From NCBI RefSeq assembly GCF_000519005.1, contig NZ_JAER01000010.1, forward strand, positions 62,001-126,000: a stretch of DNA of 64,000 nt, written 5' to 3'. Shown here piece by piece: positions 9,586-18,362 of the stretch; position 1 is the first letter of the stretch; each line of letters begins with the position of its first letter. The notes under the pieces are model-generated. The model made no database searches. It had not been told where the DNA came from and saw nothing but the letters and a program-made list of their open reading frames with translations. The translations under genes and the position numbers were made by a program. Origin of the DNA: Nocardioides sp. J54. Its GTDB lineage: Bacteria > Actinomycetota > Actinomycetes > Propionibacteriales > Nocardioidaceae.

Positions 9586-12177
9586 ATGAGCCAGTTCGGG
9601 GCCGACACCTTCACGACCCGCAGCCGCGAGGCGATCGAGGCTGCCCAGCTCGCCGCGACCACCGCGGGCAACTCGACCGTTGAGCCGGTCCACCTCCTCG
9701 TCGCGCTGCTCCTGCAGCAGGACGGCACCGCCGCCAACCTGGTCGCGAAGGCCGGCGTCGACGTCTCCGGGGTCGTGCACGCCGCGGCTGCCGCCCGCGA
9801 CGCGCTGCCCAAGGCCAGCGGTGCCACGGTCAAGCAGCCCGCCGGGTCGGCGGCGCTGACCCGCGTGCTCGCCGCCGCGCTCGACCTCGCCCGCTCGATG
9901 AAGGACGACTACGTCGCGACCGAGCACCTGCTGGTTGCGCTCGCCACCGTGGAGTCCACCGCCCAGCAGGTCCTCACCGAGGCCGGGCTCACCGCCGACG
10001 TGCTGCGCGAGGCGGTCACGGCCGTCCGTGGCAACCGCCGGGTGACCTCGCAGGACGCCGAGTCGACGTACGAGGCGCTGGAGAAGTACTCCGTCGACCT
10101 CACCGCCGCCGCGGCCGAGGGCAAGCTCGACCCGGTCATCGGACGCGACGCCGAGATCCGCCGGGTCGTCCAGGTCCTGTCCCGCCGCACCAAGAACAAC
10201 CCGGTCCTCATCGGCGAGCCCGGCGTCGGCAAGACCGCGGTCGTGGAGGGCCTCGCCCAGCGCGTCGTCGCGGGCGACGTCCCCGACAGCCTCAAGAACA
10301 AGCGGGTGCTCAGCCTCGACCTGATGGGCATGGTCGCCGGCGCGAAGTACCGCGGCGAGTTCGAGGAGCGGCTCAAGGCCGTGCTCGACGAGATCAAGCA
10401 GGCCGAGGGCCAGGTCATCACCTTCATCGACGAGCTGCACACCGTCGTCGGTGCGGGCGCCGGCGGCGACTCGCAGATGGACGCCGGCAACATGCTCAAG
10501 CCGATGCTGGCGCGCGGCGAGCTGCACATGATCGGCGCCACCACCCTCGACGAGTACCGCGAGTCGATCGAGAAGGACCCCGCCCTGGAGCGCCGCTTCC
10601 AGCAGGTCTTCGTCGGTGAGCCCTCGGTGGAGGACACCATCCAGATCCTGCGCGGCATCCAGGAGAAGTACGAGGCGCACCACGGCGTCCGGATCACCGA
10701 CGCCGCGCTGGTCGCCGCCGCGACCCTGTCCGACCGCTACATCTCCGGTCGCCAGCTGCCTGACAAGGCCATCGACCTCGTCGACGAGGCGGCGTCGCGG
10801 CTGCGGATGGAGATCGAGTCCTCGCCGGAGGAGATCGACCAGCTCCGCCGCCAGGTCGACCGGCTCAAGATGGAGGAGTTCGCGCTCGCGAAGGAGAGCG
10901 ACGACGCCTCCCGGGAGCGGCTCGACGCGCTGCGCGCCGACCTCGCCGACAAGGAGGAGGAGCTGCGCGCGCTCGAGGCCCGCTGGGAGCGGGAGAAGTC
11001 CGAGCTCGAGGGCGAGGGCGCGCTGCGCCGCCAGCTCGACCAGCTGCGCATCGAGGCCGACAAGCTGACCCGCGAGGGCAACCTCGCCGGTGCCAGCGAG
11101 ATCCTCTACGGCCAGATCCCCGCCCTGGAGCAGCAGATCAAGGCCGTCGAGGCCGCCGGCGAGGCCGAGGTGCCGGGCGAGAAGCTCGTCGGCGAGGAGG
11201 TCGGCGCCACCCAGATCGCCGAGGTCGTCGAGGCCTGGACCGGCATCCCCACCGGCCGGCTGCTGCAGGGCGAGTCGGCGAAGCTGCTCGAGATGGAGCA
11301 GGTCATCGGCGCCCGGCTGATCGGGCAGCACGACGCCGTCCGCGCCGTCAGCGACGCGGTCCGCCGCGCCCGGGCCGGCATCTCCGACCCGAACCGGCCC
11401 ACCGGCTCGTTCCTGTTCCTCGGCCCCACCGGCGTCGGCAAGACCGAGCTGGCGAAGTCGCTCGCGGACTTCCTCTTCGACGACGAGCGGGCGATCGTCC
11501 GCATCGACATGAGCGAGTACGCCGAGAAGCACTCCGTCGCGCGGCTGGTCGGCGCGCCCCCGGGCTACGTCGGGTACGACGAGGGCGGCCAGCTCACCGA
11601 GGCGGTCCGCCGGCGCCCGTACTCCGTCGTCCTCCTCGACGAGGTCGAGAAGGCGCACCCGGAGGTCTTCGACATCCTGCTCCAGGTGCTCGACGACGGT
11701 CGGCTCACCGACGGCCAGGGCCGCACGGTCGACTTCCGCAACACGATCCTGATCCTCACCTCGAACCTCGGCTCGCAGTTCCTCGTCGACCTCACCCTGT
11801 CGCCGGAGGCGCAGCGCGAGTCGGTCATGGGTGTGGTGCGGCAGTCGTTCAAGCCGGAGTTCCTCAACCGCCTCGACGAGATCGTCACCTTCGACGCGCT
11901 CACGATGGACGACCTCTCGCACATCGTCGACCTGCAGCTGCGGGCGCTCGAGGCGCGGCTGTCGGCCCGGCGGATCTCGCTGACCGTCTCCGACGAGGCC
12001 CGCGCCTGGCTGGCCGAGGTCGGCTACGACCCCGCCTACGGCGCCCGCCCGCTGCGCCGGCTGATCCAGACCTCGATCGGCGACCCGCTCGCGCGGATGC
12101 TGATCGGCGGCGAGGTCACCGACGGTGGCGCGGTGAAGGTCGACCGGGGCGAGGACGGGCTGGTGCTGACCACCTGA
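9586..12177 (+). CDS. clpB: ATP-dependent disaggregase ClpB
   Basis: Hexameric AAA+ disaggregase that pulls proteins out of aggregates with DnaK, DnaJ and GrpE. It has 863 aa. The N domain covers 1-150, and AAA1 has Walker A GEPGVGKT near 210. A coiled-coil middle domain at about 400-520 distinguishes ClpB from ClpC. AAA2 has Walker A GPTGVGKT near 613, with a C-terminal small domain. ATG at 9586 (MSQFGADTF) is the family start; GGGAG is at 9571-9575. An in-frame upstream start lies inside the operator and is not used. HspR control is expected. Confidence 0.97.
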   Translation: MSQFGADTFTTRSREAIEAAQLAATTAGNSTVEPVHLLVALLLQQDGTAANLVAKAGVDVSGVVHAAAAARDALPKASGATVKQPAGSAALTRVLAAALDLARSMKDDYVATEHLLVALATVESTAQQVLTEAGLTADVLREAVTAVRGNRRVTSQDAESTYEALEKYSVDLTAAAAEGKLDPVIGRDAEIRRVVQVLSRRTKNNPVLIGEPGVGKTAVVEGLAQRVVAGDVPDSLKNKRVLSLDLMGMVAGAKYRGEFEERLKAVLDEIKQAEGQVITFIDELHTVVGAGAGGDSQMDAGNMLKPMLARGELHMIGATTLDEYRESIEKDPALERRFQQVFVGEPSVEDTIQILRGIQEKYEAHHGVRITDAALVAAATLSDRYISGRQLPDKAIDLVDEAASRLRMEIESSPEEIDQLRRQVDRLKMEEFALAKESDDASRERLDALRADLADKEEELRALEARWEREKSELEGEGALRRQLDQLRIEADKLTREGNLAGASEILYGQIPALEQQIKAVEAAGEAEVPGEKLVGEEVGATQIAEVVEAWTGIPTGRLLQGESAKLLEMEQVIGARLIGQHDAVRAVSDAVRRARAGISDPNRPTGSFLFLGPTGVGKTELAKSLADFLFDDERAIVRIDMSEYAEKHSVARLVGAPPGYVGYDEGGQLTEAVRRRPYSVVLLDEVEKAHPEVFDILLQVLDDGRLTDGQGRTVDFRNTILILTSNLGSQFLVDLTLSPEAQRESVMGVVRQSFKPEFLNRLDEIVTFDALTMDDLSHIVDLQLRALEARLSARRISLTVSDEARAWLAEVGYDPAYGARPLRRLIQTSIGDPLARMLIGGEVTDGGAVKVDRGEDGLVLTT

Positions 12178-12205
12178 TCACGGGCTGATCACGGGCTCGA
12201 CGGGT

Positions 12206-12237
12206 GCAGGAATCCCCGGCTGACCGGGGATTCCTGC
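12206..12237 (+). terminator. Rho-independent-type terminator after clpB
   Basis: A perfect 14-bp stem (12206-12219 with 12224-12237) closes a CTGA loop. Only a weak T-rich stretch (TGTTGACGTTT) follows. Confidence 0.75.
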
Positions 12238-12331
12238 GCCTGTTGACGTTTGCAACGGCCGACAACCGCAAGAGAACGTCGACATGTGGCCGTGCGGTGG
12301 GGCCGTGGGGCGGTCTGGTGGAATGGGGCCC

Positions 12332-13414
12332 ATGACCAAGCAGCAGCCCCGACCGCCCCAGGCGACCTTCGCCGGGGTGTTGATCATCGGCGGGTCCGTG
12401 CTGCTGATCCTCGCCGCCTGGCAGCGGATCTCGACCCTCCACACGCTCGACGCGCAGCGCGACGTCGAGACGTGGCTGTCGACCAACAACCTCGAGGGCA
12501 TCACCGTCGACGGCATGCTCAGCGCGCTGCGGGTGCTCTGCATCGTCGGCGCCGGCGCCGCGGCGGCGTCGATGATCCTCGGCTTCCAGGTCTTCAAGCG
12601 CTCGACCACTGCACGGATCGTGCTCGCCGTGCTGGCACCGCTGCTCTTCGTCGGCGCCGTCGCCAGCGACCTGTTCATCGCCGTGATGGCGGTCTTCGGC
12701 ATCGGCCTGTTGTGGGCCCAGCCCACCCGGGACTGGTACGCCGGACGCCCCTGGCTGCAGGCCCACCTCGAGCGCCGCGCCGCCCGGTTCGGGGCGCCCC
12801 GCCCGGGGGCGCCGACGCTGCCGGACCTGCCGGGGCAGCCCGGCCGCGCCGACCAGCCCGGTCCCGGTCACGACCACGCCGGCCACCCCGCGCCCCCGCC
12901 GGGGCAGCAGCCCGGCCACGCCTACCCGCCGCCCCCGCCGGGCCACCGGCTGCCGCCCCACCGCCCGCAGGTACGACGCCCGGGGGCCCTCGTGGCCGCC
13001 TGCATCCTCACCTGGGTGCTGTCCGGGATGACCCTGGTGCTGACCACCCTCACCGCGGTGCTCGTCGCGACCCAGGGTGGCGAGGTGTTCGACCAGTTCC
13101 GCGAGCAGGAGCCGGACCTGGTGCAGTCCAGCGGGATGACCGAGCAACAGTTCGTCGCCACCTTCCTCGTGGTCGCGATCGGCCTCGTGCTCTGGAGCGC
13201 CGCGGCGCTCGTGTTGGCGGTGCTCGCCTTCGTCGGCCGCGGCTGGGCGCGGATCACCCTCGCCGTGTCCGGCGTCTGCGCCGCCCTGCTCACCCTGGTC
13301 ATGGCGATCAGCGGCCCGCCGCTGCTGGTGCCCGCCATCGCCCTCGGCGTCGGGACGTGGTTGCTGCTGCGCCCCGAGGTCGCCGCGTGGTTCGCCACCG
13401 TCCGGCGTCGCTGA
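12332..13414 (+). CDS. Uncharacterised multi-pass membrane protein with Pro-rich middle
   Basis: Function not recognised. The 360-aa protein has hydrophobic helices near residues 15-33, 70-90, 95-130 and four more in the C-terminal third. A Pro/Gly/His-rich, probably cytoplasmic linker (about 150-210) separates the two membrane halves. The Pro-rich linker between TM blocks is common in actinobacterial proteins of unknown role. ATG at 12332 is chosen; ATG at 12323 and 12284 are possible. A TGGAAT box seven bases upstream suggests leaderless transcription. A hairpin at 13433-13458 ends the unit. Confidence 0.7.
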   Translation: MTKQQPRPPQATFAGVLIIGGSVLLILAAWQRISTLHTLDAQRDVETWLSTNNLEGITVDGMLSALRVLCIVGAGAAAASMILGFQVFKRSTTARIVLAVLAPLLFVGAVASDLFIAVMAVFGIGLLWAQPTRDWYAGRPWLQAHLERRAARFGAPRPGAPTLPDLPGQPGRADQPGPGHDHAGHPAPPPGQQPGHAYPPPPPGHRLPPHRPQVRRPGALVAACILTWVLSGMTLVLTTLTAVLVATQGGEVFDQFREQEPDLVQSSGMTEQQFVATFLVVAIGLVLWSAAALVLAVLAFVGRGWARITLAVSGVCAALLTLVMAISGPPLLVPAIALGVGTWLLLRPEVAAWFATVRRR

Positions 13415-13432
13415 CCGAGCACCCCGAGCACC

Positions 13433-13458
13433 CCCGGGCGGCCTGACGCGCCGCCGGG
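13433..13458. terminator. GC-rich hairpin between convergent genes
   Basis: GGCGGC and GCCGCC pair around a 7-nt loop, and three outer C-G pairs extend the stem across one bulge. It lies between two converging genes and could serve both. No T tract is present. Confidence 0.45.
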
Positions 13459-13463
13459 CAGGC

Positions 13464-14666
13464 TCAGGCGTGCAGGTCGGCCCGGCCGAGCCGGGCCACG
13501 GCCTCGGCGATCACCTCGGGCCGCTTGCAGAACGCCCAGCGCACCAGGTGACGGCCCGCGCCCGGCGCGTCCGGGTCGTCGTAGAACACCTCCGACGGGA
13601 TCGCCACGACCCCGGCCCGCTCCGGCAGCGCGCGGCAGAAGTCGCTGCCGCTGCTCCAGCCGAGGGCGCTGACGTCGGTGGTGGCGAAGTAGGTCCCCTC
13701 CGGCGGGTACGTCGTCAGGCCGGCCGCCTCCAGCCCCGCGACCAGCTCGTCGCGCCGCTCCCGCAGTTCGGCCGCCAGCCGGCGCGGGAACCCGTCCTCG
13801 TGGTCGAGCGCGTGCGCCACCGCCGGCTGCAGCGGAGCCCCGGAGGTGAAGGTCAGCCACTGCTTCGCCGCCATCACCGCAGCCACCAGGTCGGCGGGGC
13901 CGGTCGCCCAGCCGACCTTCCAGCCGGTCACCGACCACGACTTGCCGGCGCTCGAGAGCGTCAGCGTGCGCCCGGCCATCCCGGGCAGCGTCGCGATCGG
14001 GACGTGCCGGTGGTCGTCGAACGTGAGGTGCTCGTAGACCTCGTCGGTCACCACCAGCAGGTCGTGCTGCTGCGCCATCCGGGCGACCGCTGCCAGCTCG
14101 TCGGCGTCGAGGACCCGGCCCGTCGGGTTGTGCGGGGTGTTGAGCAGGATCAGCTTCGTCCGCGGCCCCACCGCGGCCTCGAGCTCGGCCGGGTCGAGCC
14201 GGAAGTCGGGCGCCCGCAGGGTCACCGGCCGTCGTACGCCGCCGGCGAAGTCGATCATCGCGGTGTAGGAGTCGTAGTAGGGCTCGAGCACGACCACCTC
14301 GTCGCCCGGGTCGACCAGGCCCAGCAGCGCGCCGGCGATCGCCTCCGTGCAGCCGGTGGTCACCACGACCTCGCGGTCGGGGTCGAGGTCGATGCCGTAG
14401 TGCCGCTGCTGGTGCCGGGCGATCGCCTGCCGCAGCGCCGGCACGCCGACGCCCGGTGCGTACTGGTTGGCGCCGCCCCGCAACGCCGCGCCCGCGGCGT
14501 CCAGCAGCGACGCGGGCCCGTCGGTGTCCGGGAAGCCCTGGCCCAGGTTCACCGAGCCCGTGCGGACCGCGAGCGCCGACATCTCGGCGAAGATCGTCTC
14601 GCCCATCCCGGAGACCCGGGCGGCGTTGCGGGCAGGGCGGCCGGTTCGGCGGGCGGAGGACTCCAC
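13464..14666 (-). CDS. PLP-dependent aminotransferase, class I/II
   Basis: Fold-type I aminotransferase, 400 aa, resembling the DapC / kynurenine-aminotransferase group. It has NLGQGFPDTDGP near residue 40, the cofactor loop GCTEAI near 104, NTPHNPTGRV near 170, and the Schiff-base lysine in SSAGKSWSVTGWKVGW near 235-250. The C-terminal RWAFCKR supplies the carboxylate-binding Arg. The substrate cannot be fixed from sequence; N-succinyl-LL-diaminopimelate, methionine and kynurenine are all plausible. It is divergent from pyrE with only 33 bp between starts. Confidence 0.88.
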   Translation of the reverse strand: MESSARRTGRPARNAARVSGMGETIFAEMSALAVRTGSVNLGQGFPDTDGPASLLDAAGAALRGGANQYAPGVGVPALRQAIARHQQRHYGIDLDPDREVVVTTGCTEAIAGALLGLVDPGDEVVVLEPYYDSYTAMIDFAGGVRRPVTLRAPDFRLDPAELEAAVGPRTKLILLNTPHNPTGRVLDADELAAVARMAQQHDLLVVTDEVYEHLTFDDHRHVPIATLPGMAGRTLTLSSAGKSWSVTGWKVGWATGPADLVAAVMAAKQWLTFTSGAPLQPAVAHALDHEDGFPRRLAAELRERRDELVAGLEAAGLTTYPPEGTYFATTDVSALGWSSGSDFCRALPERAGVVAIPSEVFYDDPDAPGAGRHLVRWAFCKRPEVIAEAVARLGRADLHA

Positions 14667-14687
14667 GGACCCGAACCTACCCGGCGA

Positions 14688-14693
14688 TAACCT
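14688..14693 (+). promoter_or_regulatory. -10 element of pyrE (leaderless)
   Basis: TAACCT is followed by six bases and the pyrE GTG at 14700, with no ribosome binding site. Confidence 0.55.
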
Positions 14694-14699
14694 TCCCGG

Positions 14700-15239
14700 G
14701 TGACGACCACGGACACCGCCCTCGCTGCCGACATCGACGCCACCTGCCGCCTCACCGGCGAGTTCACGCTCCGCTCGGGCCAGGTGAGCAACGAGTACTT
14801 CGACAAGTACCTCTTCGAGGCCGACCCGCAGCTGCTCGCCCGGGTCGCCCGCGAGGTCGCGCAGCTGCTCCCCGGCGACGCCGAGCTCCTCGGCGGCCTG
14901 GAGATGGGCGGCATCCCGATCGCCACCGCCGTCAGCCAGCTCGTGGGCATCCCCGTCGTGTTCGTGCGCAAGAAGGCCAAGGAGTACGGCACCGCCAAGC
15001 TCGCCGAGGGCCCGTCCTTCGACGGCAGGAAGGTCGTGCTCATCGAGGACGTCATCACCACCGGCGGCGCGGTCCGGGACGCCACGAACGCCCTGCGCGC
15101 CGGCGGCGCCGTCGTCGACACCGTCGTCTGCGCGATCGACCGCAGCCCCGAGGGCGAGAACCCCCTCGCCGACGTCCAGCTCGAGGTCCGCGCCGTGCTG
15201 ACCAAGGCCGAGCTCGACGCCGCCCGGGCACGCGCGTAA
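14700..15239 (+). CDS. pyrE: Orotate phosphoribosyltransferase
   Basis: Converts orotate and PRPP to orotidine 5'-phosphate in pyrimidine synthesis. The 179-aa protein has the family start (CRLTGEFTLRSGQVSNEYFDKY), the GGLEMGGIPIATAVS loop near 63 and the PRPP loop VVLIEDVITTGGA near 110. GTG at 14700 has no SD but sits six bases after TAACCT, so a leaderless mRNA is likely. The gene is alone here; a repeat-rich gap follows. Confidence 0.95.
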   Translation: MTTTDTALAADIDATCRLTGEFTLRSGQVSNEYFDKYLFEADPQLLARVAREVAQLLPGDAELLGGLEMGGIPIATAVSQLVGIPVVFVRKKAKEYGTAKLAEGPSFDGRKVVLIEDVITTGGAVRDATNALRAGGAVVDTVVCAIDRSPEGENPLADVQLEVRAVLTKAELDAARARA

Positions 15240-15261
15240 CTGCGCGAGCGCTGCTCTCGTC

Positions 15262-15412
15262 GGCGCGAGCGTGTCGCCTGTCGAGGGCGGCGCGCAGGCC
15301 TCGCAACCTCGGCCCGCACTTGCCCTCGACGCGCCTCCGGCGCGGGCGCCACGCTGCCGCGCGCGCAGTTGGCTCCGGTAGATGGCTGAGTCCGCCTGGC
15401 GGCAAGCCTCGG
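15262..15412 (+). repeat. 151-bp dispersed repeat R1, copy B
   Basis: Same-orientation partner of 4284-4434, 11 kb away, starting 22 bp after the pyrE stop. The two copies have equal length and align end to end with scattered substitutions. Neither has a conserved reading frame. Confidence 0.8.
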
Positions 15413-15432
15413 GTTCGCTGCGCCCTGCTCCC

Positions 15433-15572
15433 GGTGGTTGAGGTGCGAGGCCGCCCGCGGCCGAGCCTCGAAACCTCCGGGCCTTTCGGGCGGGCTGTGG
15501 TGGGCGCGGTCGGGTGGACCGGGGCCGCTGGTTTCGAGGCTCGGCGCTGGGGCGCCTCGCACCTCAACCACC
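15433..15572. repeat. 140-bp palindromic element, copy 1
   Basis: The ends are an 18-bp perfect inverted repeat (15433-15450 with 15555-15572, beginning GGTGGTTGAGGTGCGAG). A second 15-bp inverted pair lies inside (15461-15475 with 15530-15544). The unit recurs at 15661-15800. The end sequence resembles the GGTGGTTGAG palindromes common in Nocardioides-type genomes. It encodes nothing and could be a MITE-like or REP-type element. Confidence 0.75.
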
Positions 15573-15660
15573 GGCAGTGGGGCGCCTTGAAGCTCGACCG
15601 CCGGCGGTGAGCTGCCGCCGGTCCACCTGGCGGCACGCGCCTCGGGGGCGCCCTCCTCCC

Positions 15661-15800
15661 GGTGGTTGAGGTGCGACGAGCGCCAGCGAGGAGCCTCGAA
15701 ACCTCCGGGCCTTTCGGGCGGGCTGTGGTGGGCGCAGTCGGGCGGACCGGGGCCCCTGGTTTCGAGGCTCGGCGCTGGCGCGCCTCGCACCCGACCAGCG
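15661..15800. repeat. 140-bp palindromic element, copy 2
   Basis: Direct second copy of 15433-15572 with the same length. The middle (ACCTCCGGGCCTTTCGGGC onward) is almost identical. The left end is intact (GGTGGTTGAGGTGCGA), but the right end has decayed (CTCGCACCCGACCAGCG). No gene is seen between 15240 and 15833. Confidence 0.7.
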
Positions 15801-15833
15801 GCGGTGGGCTGCCGACGGGCGGCAGACGCTCCC

Positions 15834-16262
15834 TCAGGCCTGCGGGCCGGCGATGTTGACGAGCCAGTCGACGCCGTAGCGGTCGCGGAGCATGCCGAAG
15901 GTGTCGCCCCACGGGGCCGGGGCGAGCGGCTCGTGGATGGTGGCGCCCTCGGACAGGCCGTCCCACCAGGCGCGGAGGGTGTCGGCGTCCTCGTGGGGGC
16001 CGCTGAGGCTCACCTGCTGGGTCTGCGGCTCGCCGGGGACGCTGTGCGGGTGGTCGGCGCCCATCAGCAGGACGGTGTCGGAGACGGTGAGCGAGGAGTG
16101 CATCACCCAGTCGACCTCGTCCTCGGCCACGCCCATCTCGGCGCCGCCCATCTCGGCGAAGGTCGTCACGGACAGCTCGCCGCCGAGGACGGAGCGGTAG
16201 AACTCCATCGCCTCGCGGGCCTGGCCGCGCCAGTTGACGTACGGGTTGAGGTTGATGGTCAC
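15834..16262 (-). CDS. VOC-family protein (PhnB / glyoxalase-like)
   Basis: A 142-aa protein of the vicinal-oxygen-chelate superfamily, PhnB type. It starts INLNPYVNWRGQAREAMEFYRSVLGGEL, and a second betabetaalphabeta-like half ends WGDTFGMLRDRYGVDWLVNI. Such proteins are often annotated as 3-demethylubiquinone-9 methyltransferase-like, but the activity is rarely known. GTG at 16262 follows GGAGGAG by about 7 nt. Upstream in-frame extension to 16595 runs antisense to the DedA gene and is rejected. Confidence 0.85.
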   Translation of the reverse strand: MTINLNPYVNWRGQAREAMEFYRSVLGGELSVTTFAEMGGAEMGVAEDEVDWVMHSSLTVSDTVLLMGADHPHSVPGEPQTQQVSLSGPHEDADTLRAWWDGLSEGATIHEPLAPAPWGDTFGMLRDRYGVDWLVNIAGPQA

Positions 16263-16342
16263 GGCAGGCTCCTCCGGGTGCTGGGTCGGCGGTCGTGAAG
16301 ACCGACCAGCGCCGACACCGGGACTCATCGCCGTGAGGCGGA

Positions 16343-17107
16343 TCAGTCGTGGACGGTGGTGTCCATGCCGACGATGTCGCGGTCGGGGATGCCGTCGCCG
16401 TCGTTGTCGTCGGCCTCGGGGCCCGCGGTACGACGGTGGCGCCACCACTCCCAGACGATCGGAACCAGGGTGAAGGCCAGGATCGCGAGGGTGACGTAGT
16501 CGATGTTCTCGCCGAGCGCCGGGATGGCCGCGCCGAGGAAGTAGCCCAGCAGGGTGATCGACACGACCCACAGCACGGCGCCGACGGCGCTCCACACGAA
16601 GAAGCGGCGCCGCTCCATGAGGGTCACGCCGGCGACCACGGTGATGTAGGTGCGCACGAAGGGCACGAAGCGGCCGATGACCAGGGCCTTGTTGCCGTGC
16701 TTGTCGAAGAACGCGCTGGTCTGGTCGAGGTACTTGCGCTTCAGGACCTTGCCGTCGCGCTGGTAGAGCGGCGGACCGATCTTGCGCCCGATCTCGTAAC
16801 CCGCGACGTTGCCGGCGAAGCCGGCGATGACGAGCAGGGTCATCGCGATGAGCAGCTGCAGGGGCTCGTTCGAGATGCCCATGATGCTGAACGGGCTCGA
16901 GTTGCTGCCCGCGATGAACAGGCCCAGCGCGAACAGCAGCGTGTCACCTGGCAGGAACGGGAAGAACAGGCCGCACTCGACGAAGACGATCGCGATGGCG
17001 ATCCAGATGAAGGTGCCGCCGAATTCGCCGAGCAACCACTCCGGCTCGAGCCACTTGATGCCGAACAGCATCGGCACGAGGATCGGTGTGGCGACCAGCG
17101 AGTTCAC
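16343..17107 (-). CDS. DedA family membrane protein
   Basis: A 254-aa DedA (SNARE-associated/VTT) membrane protein. The family is implicated in lipid-carrier recycling and proton-motive-force homeostasis. Diagnostic motifs are FVECGLFFPFLPGDTLLF near 43-60, GNVAGYEIGRK near 98, and FDKHGNKALVIGRFVPFVRTY near 135. Four to five hydrophobic segments precede a basic then acidic Asp-rich tail. The GTG start at 17107 is six bases after TAGCGT on the minus strand, so it is probably leaderless. It is divergent from the TrmH gene, 51 bp away. Confidence 0.92.
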   Translation of the reverse strand: MNSLVATPILVPMLFGIKWLEPEWLLGEFGGTFIWIAIAIVFVECGLFFPFLPGDTLLFALGLFIAGSNSSPFSIMGISNEPLQLLIAMTLLVIAGFAGNVAGYEIGRKIGPPLYQRDGKVLKRKYLDQTSAFFDKHGNKALVIGRFVPFVRTYITVVAGVTLMERRRFFVWSAVGAVLWVVSITLLGYFLGAAIPALGENIDYVTLAILAFTLVPIVWEWWRHRRTAGPEADDNDGDGIPDRDIVGMDTTVHD

Positions 17108-17113
17108 GGGGCA

Positions 17114-17119
17114 ACGCTA
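17114..17119 (-). promoter_or_regulatory. -10 element of the DedA gene (leaderless)
   Basis: Minus-strand TAGCGT lies six bases before the GTG at 17107. Confidence 0.5.
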
Positions 17120-17146
17120 CCCTCCGGCCCCCAGCCGCGGGACCGA

Positions 17147-17152
17147 TAGGGT
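17147..17152 (+). promoter_or_regulatory. -10 element of the TrmH-type gene (leaderless)
   Basis: TAGGGT lies six bases before the GTG at 17159. It faces away from the DedA -10, so two leaderless promoters share 51 bp. Confidence 0.5.
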
Positions 17153-17158
17153 CGATTC

Positions 17159-17839
17159 GTGGATGGGGAGCAGCGGGCGCCGTACGACCCGATGCCGCAC
17201 GGCCAGCCCGAGGTCGGCGTCGGTCCGTGGCCCGGTCCCTGGCCGGAGGGCCCCGGCAGCGAGGTGTACGACGAGGAGCTGCTCCGCGAGGGCGACCGGC
17301 GCAACGTCGTCGACCGCTACCGCTACTGGACGGTGGAGGCGATCGTCGCCGACCTCGACAAGCGGCGGCACGGCTTCCACGTCGCCATCGAGAACTGGCA
17401 GCACGACTTCAACATCGGGACCATCGTCCGCTCCGCCAACGCCTTCCTCGCCGCCGAGGTGCACATCGTCGGAAACCGGCGGTGGAACCGGCGCGGGGCG
17501 ATGGTGACCGACCGCTACCAGCACGTGCGCCACCACCCGACCGTCGCCGAGCTGCACGCCTACCTCGCCGAGCGCGACGTCCCGCTGCTGGGCATCGACA
17601 ACCTCCCCGGCTCCGCCCACCTGGAGACCATGGAGATCCCCGAGCGGGTGTGCTTCCTCTTCGGCCAGGAGGGGCCGGGGCTCTCCGAGGCGGCCCGGGA
17701 GGCGTGCGACGGCACCTTCTCGATCGCCCAGTTCGGCTCGACCCGGTCGATCAACGCCTCGGCCGCCGCGGCGATCGCGATGCACACCTGGGTGCGCCAG
17801 CACGCCGACCTGTCCAGCGACGAGGCCTGGCGGGGCTGA
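17159..17839 (+). CDS. TrmH/SpoU-family RNA 2'-O-methyltransferase
   Basis: SPOUT-class SAM-dependent methyltransferase, 226 aa, acting on tRNA or rRNA ribose. The three SpoU motifs are visible: NIGTIVRSANAF near 83 (motif 1, catalytic Arg), FLFGQEGPGLS near 160 (motif 2) and STRSINASAAAAIAMHTW near 190 (motif 3). A Pro/Gly-rich N-terminal ~35 residues precede the fold. The target nucleotide cannot be inferred. The start is probably leaderless (TAGGGT, 6 nt). Confidence 0.9.
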   Translation: MDGEQRAPYDPMPHGQPEVGVGPWPGPWPEGPGSEVYDEELLREGDRRNVVDRYRYWTVEAIVADLDKRRHGFHVAIENWQHDFNIGTIVRSANAFLAAEVHIVGNRRWNRRGAMVTDRYQHVRHHPTVAELHAYLAERDVPLLGIDNLPGSAHLETMEIPERVCFLFGQEGPGLSEAAREACDGTFSIAQFGSTRSINASAAAAIAMHTWVRQHADLSSDEAWRG

Positions 17840-17867
17840 CGGCCCTCCCCCCGTTCCCCGGGGTGCC

Positions 17868-18362
17868 TCAGGAGTCGACCGGGGCCAGCGTGCCGCGCAG
17901 CGCGGCCAGCCCGCGGGAGGTGTGGCTCTTCACCGTGCCCTCCGTGACCCCGAGCTCGGCCGCCGTCTCGGCCACCGACAGGCCGAGCCAGTGGCGCAGC
18001 AGCACGGCGGCCCGCTGCTGGGCCGGCAGCTGCTGCAGCGCCGCGACCAGCGAGTCCCGGTCCTCGACCGCGACCCCGGGCGCCGCGGCGACCTCGGGGA
18101 GCTCAGCCGTCGGCCGCTCGCGGCGGGCCGGGCGGCGGGACTCGTCGATGGCGGCGTTGAGCAGGATCTTGCGGACGTAGGCGTCCTCGGTGCCGTGCCG
18201 GGCGACCCGCGGCCACGCGACGTAGAGGCGGACGAGGGCGGTCTGGACGAGGTCGTCGGCACGGTGCCAGTCGCCGCACATGCCGTAGGCGATCCGGCGC
18301 AGCTGGTCGCGCCGGCTGGTCGCGAACTCGACGTACGACGCGTCGCGCTCCGCCCGCCTCAC
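17868..18362 (-). CDS. ECF RNA polymerase sigma factor, SigE-like family
   Basis: A 164-aa group IV sigma factor. Region 2 spans about 14-80 (RRIAYGMCGDWHRADDLVQTALVRLY), and region 4 spans 112-156 with the HTH LSVAETAAELGVTEGTVKSHTSRGLAAL. This is the SigE-family layout frequent in actinobacteria. Its GTG start overlaps the stop of the upstream membrane-protein gene (GTGA), so the two are coupled, with the membrane gene first. No target promoter was identified. Confidence 0.92.
   Translation of the reverse strand: MRRAERDASYVEFATSRRDQLRRIAYGMCGDWHRADDLVQTALVRLYVAWPRVARHGTEDAYVRKILLNAAIDESRRPARRERPTAELPEVAAAPGVAVEDRDSLVAALQQLPAQQRAAVLLRHWLGLSVAETAAELGVTEGTVKSHTSRGLAALRGTLAPVDS

Noticed and set aside
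6940-11922. Minus-strand open frame of 1660 codons opposite the GMC and clpB genes
   Set aside because: It runs antisense to the well-supported clpB and across the GMC gene in another frame. Composition is that of a high-GC shadow frame with long charged runs and no recognisable domain.
15240-15833. Genes in the gap between pyrE and the VOC gene (frames up to ~300 codons on both strands)
   Set aside because: The frames translate the repeat elements and follow the repeat symmetry; no start with SD and no domain.
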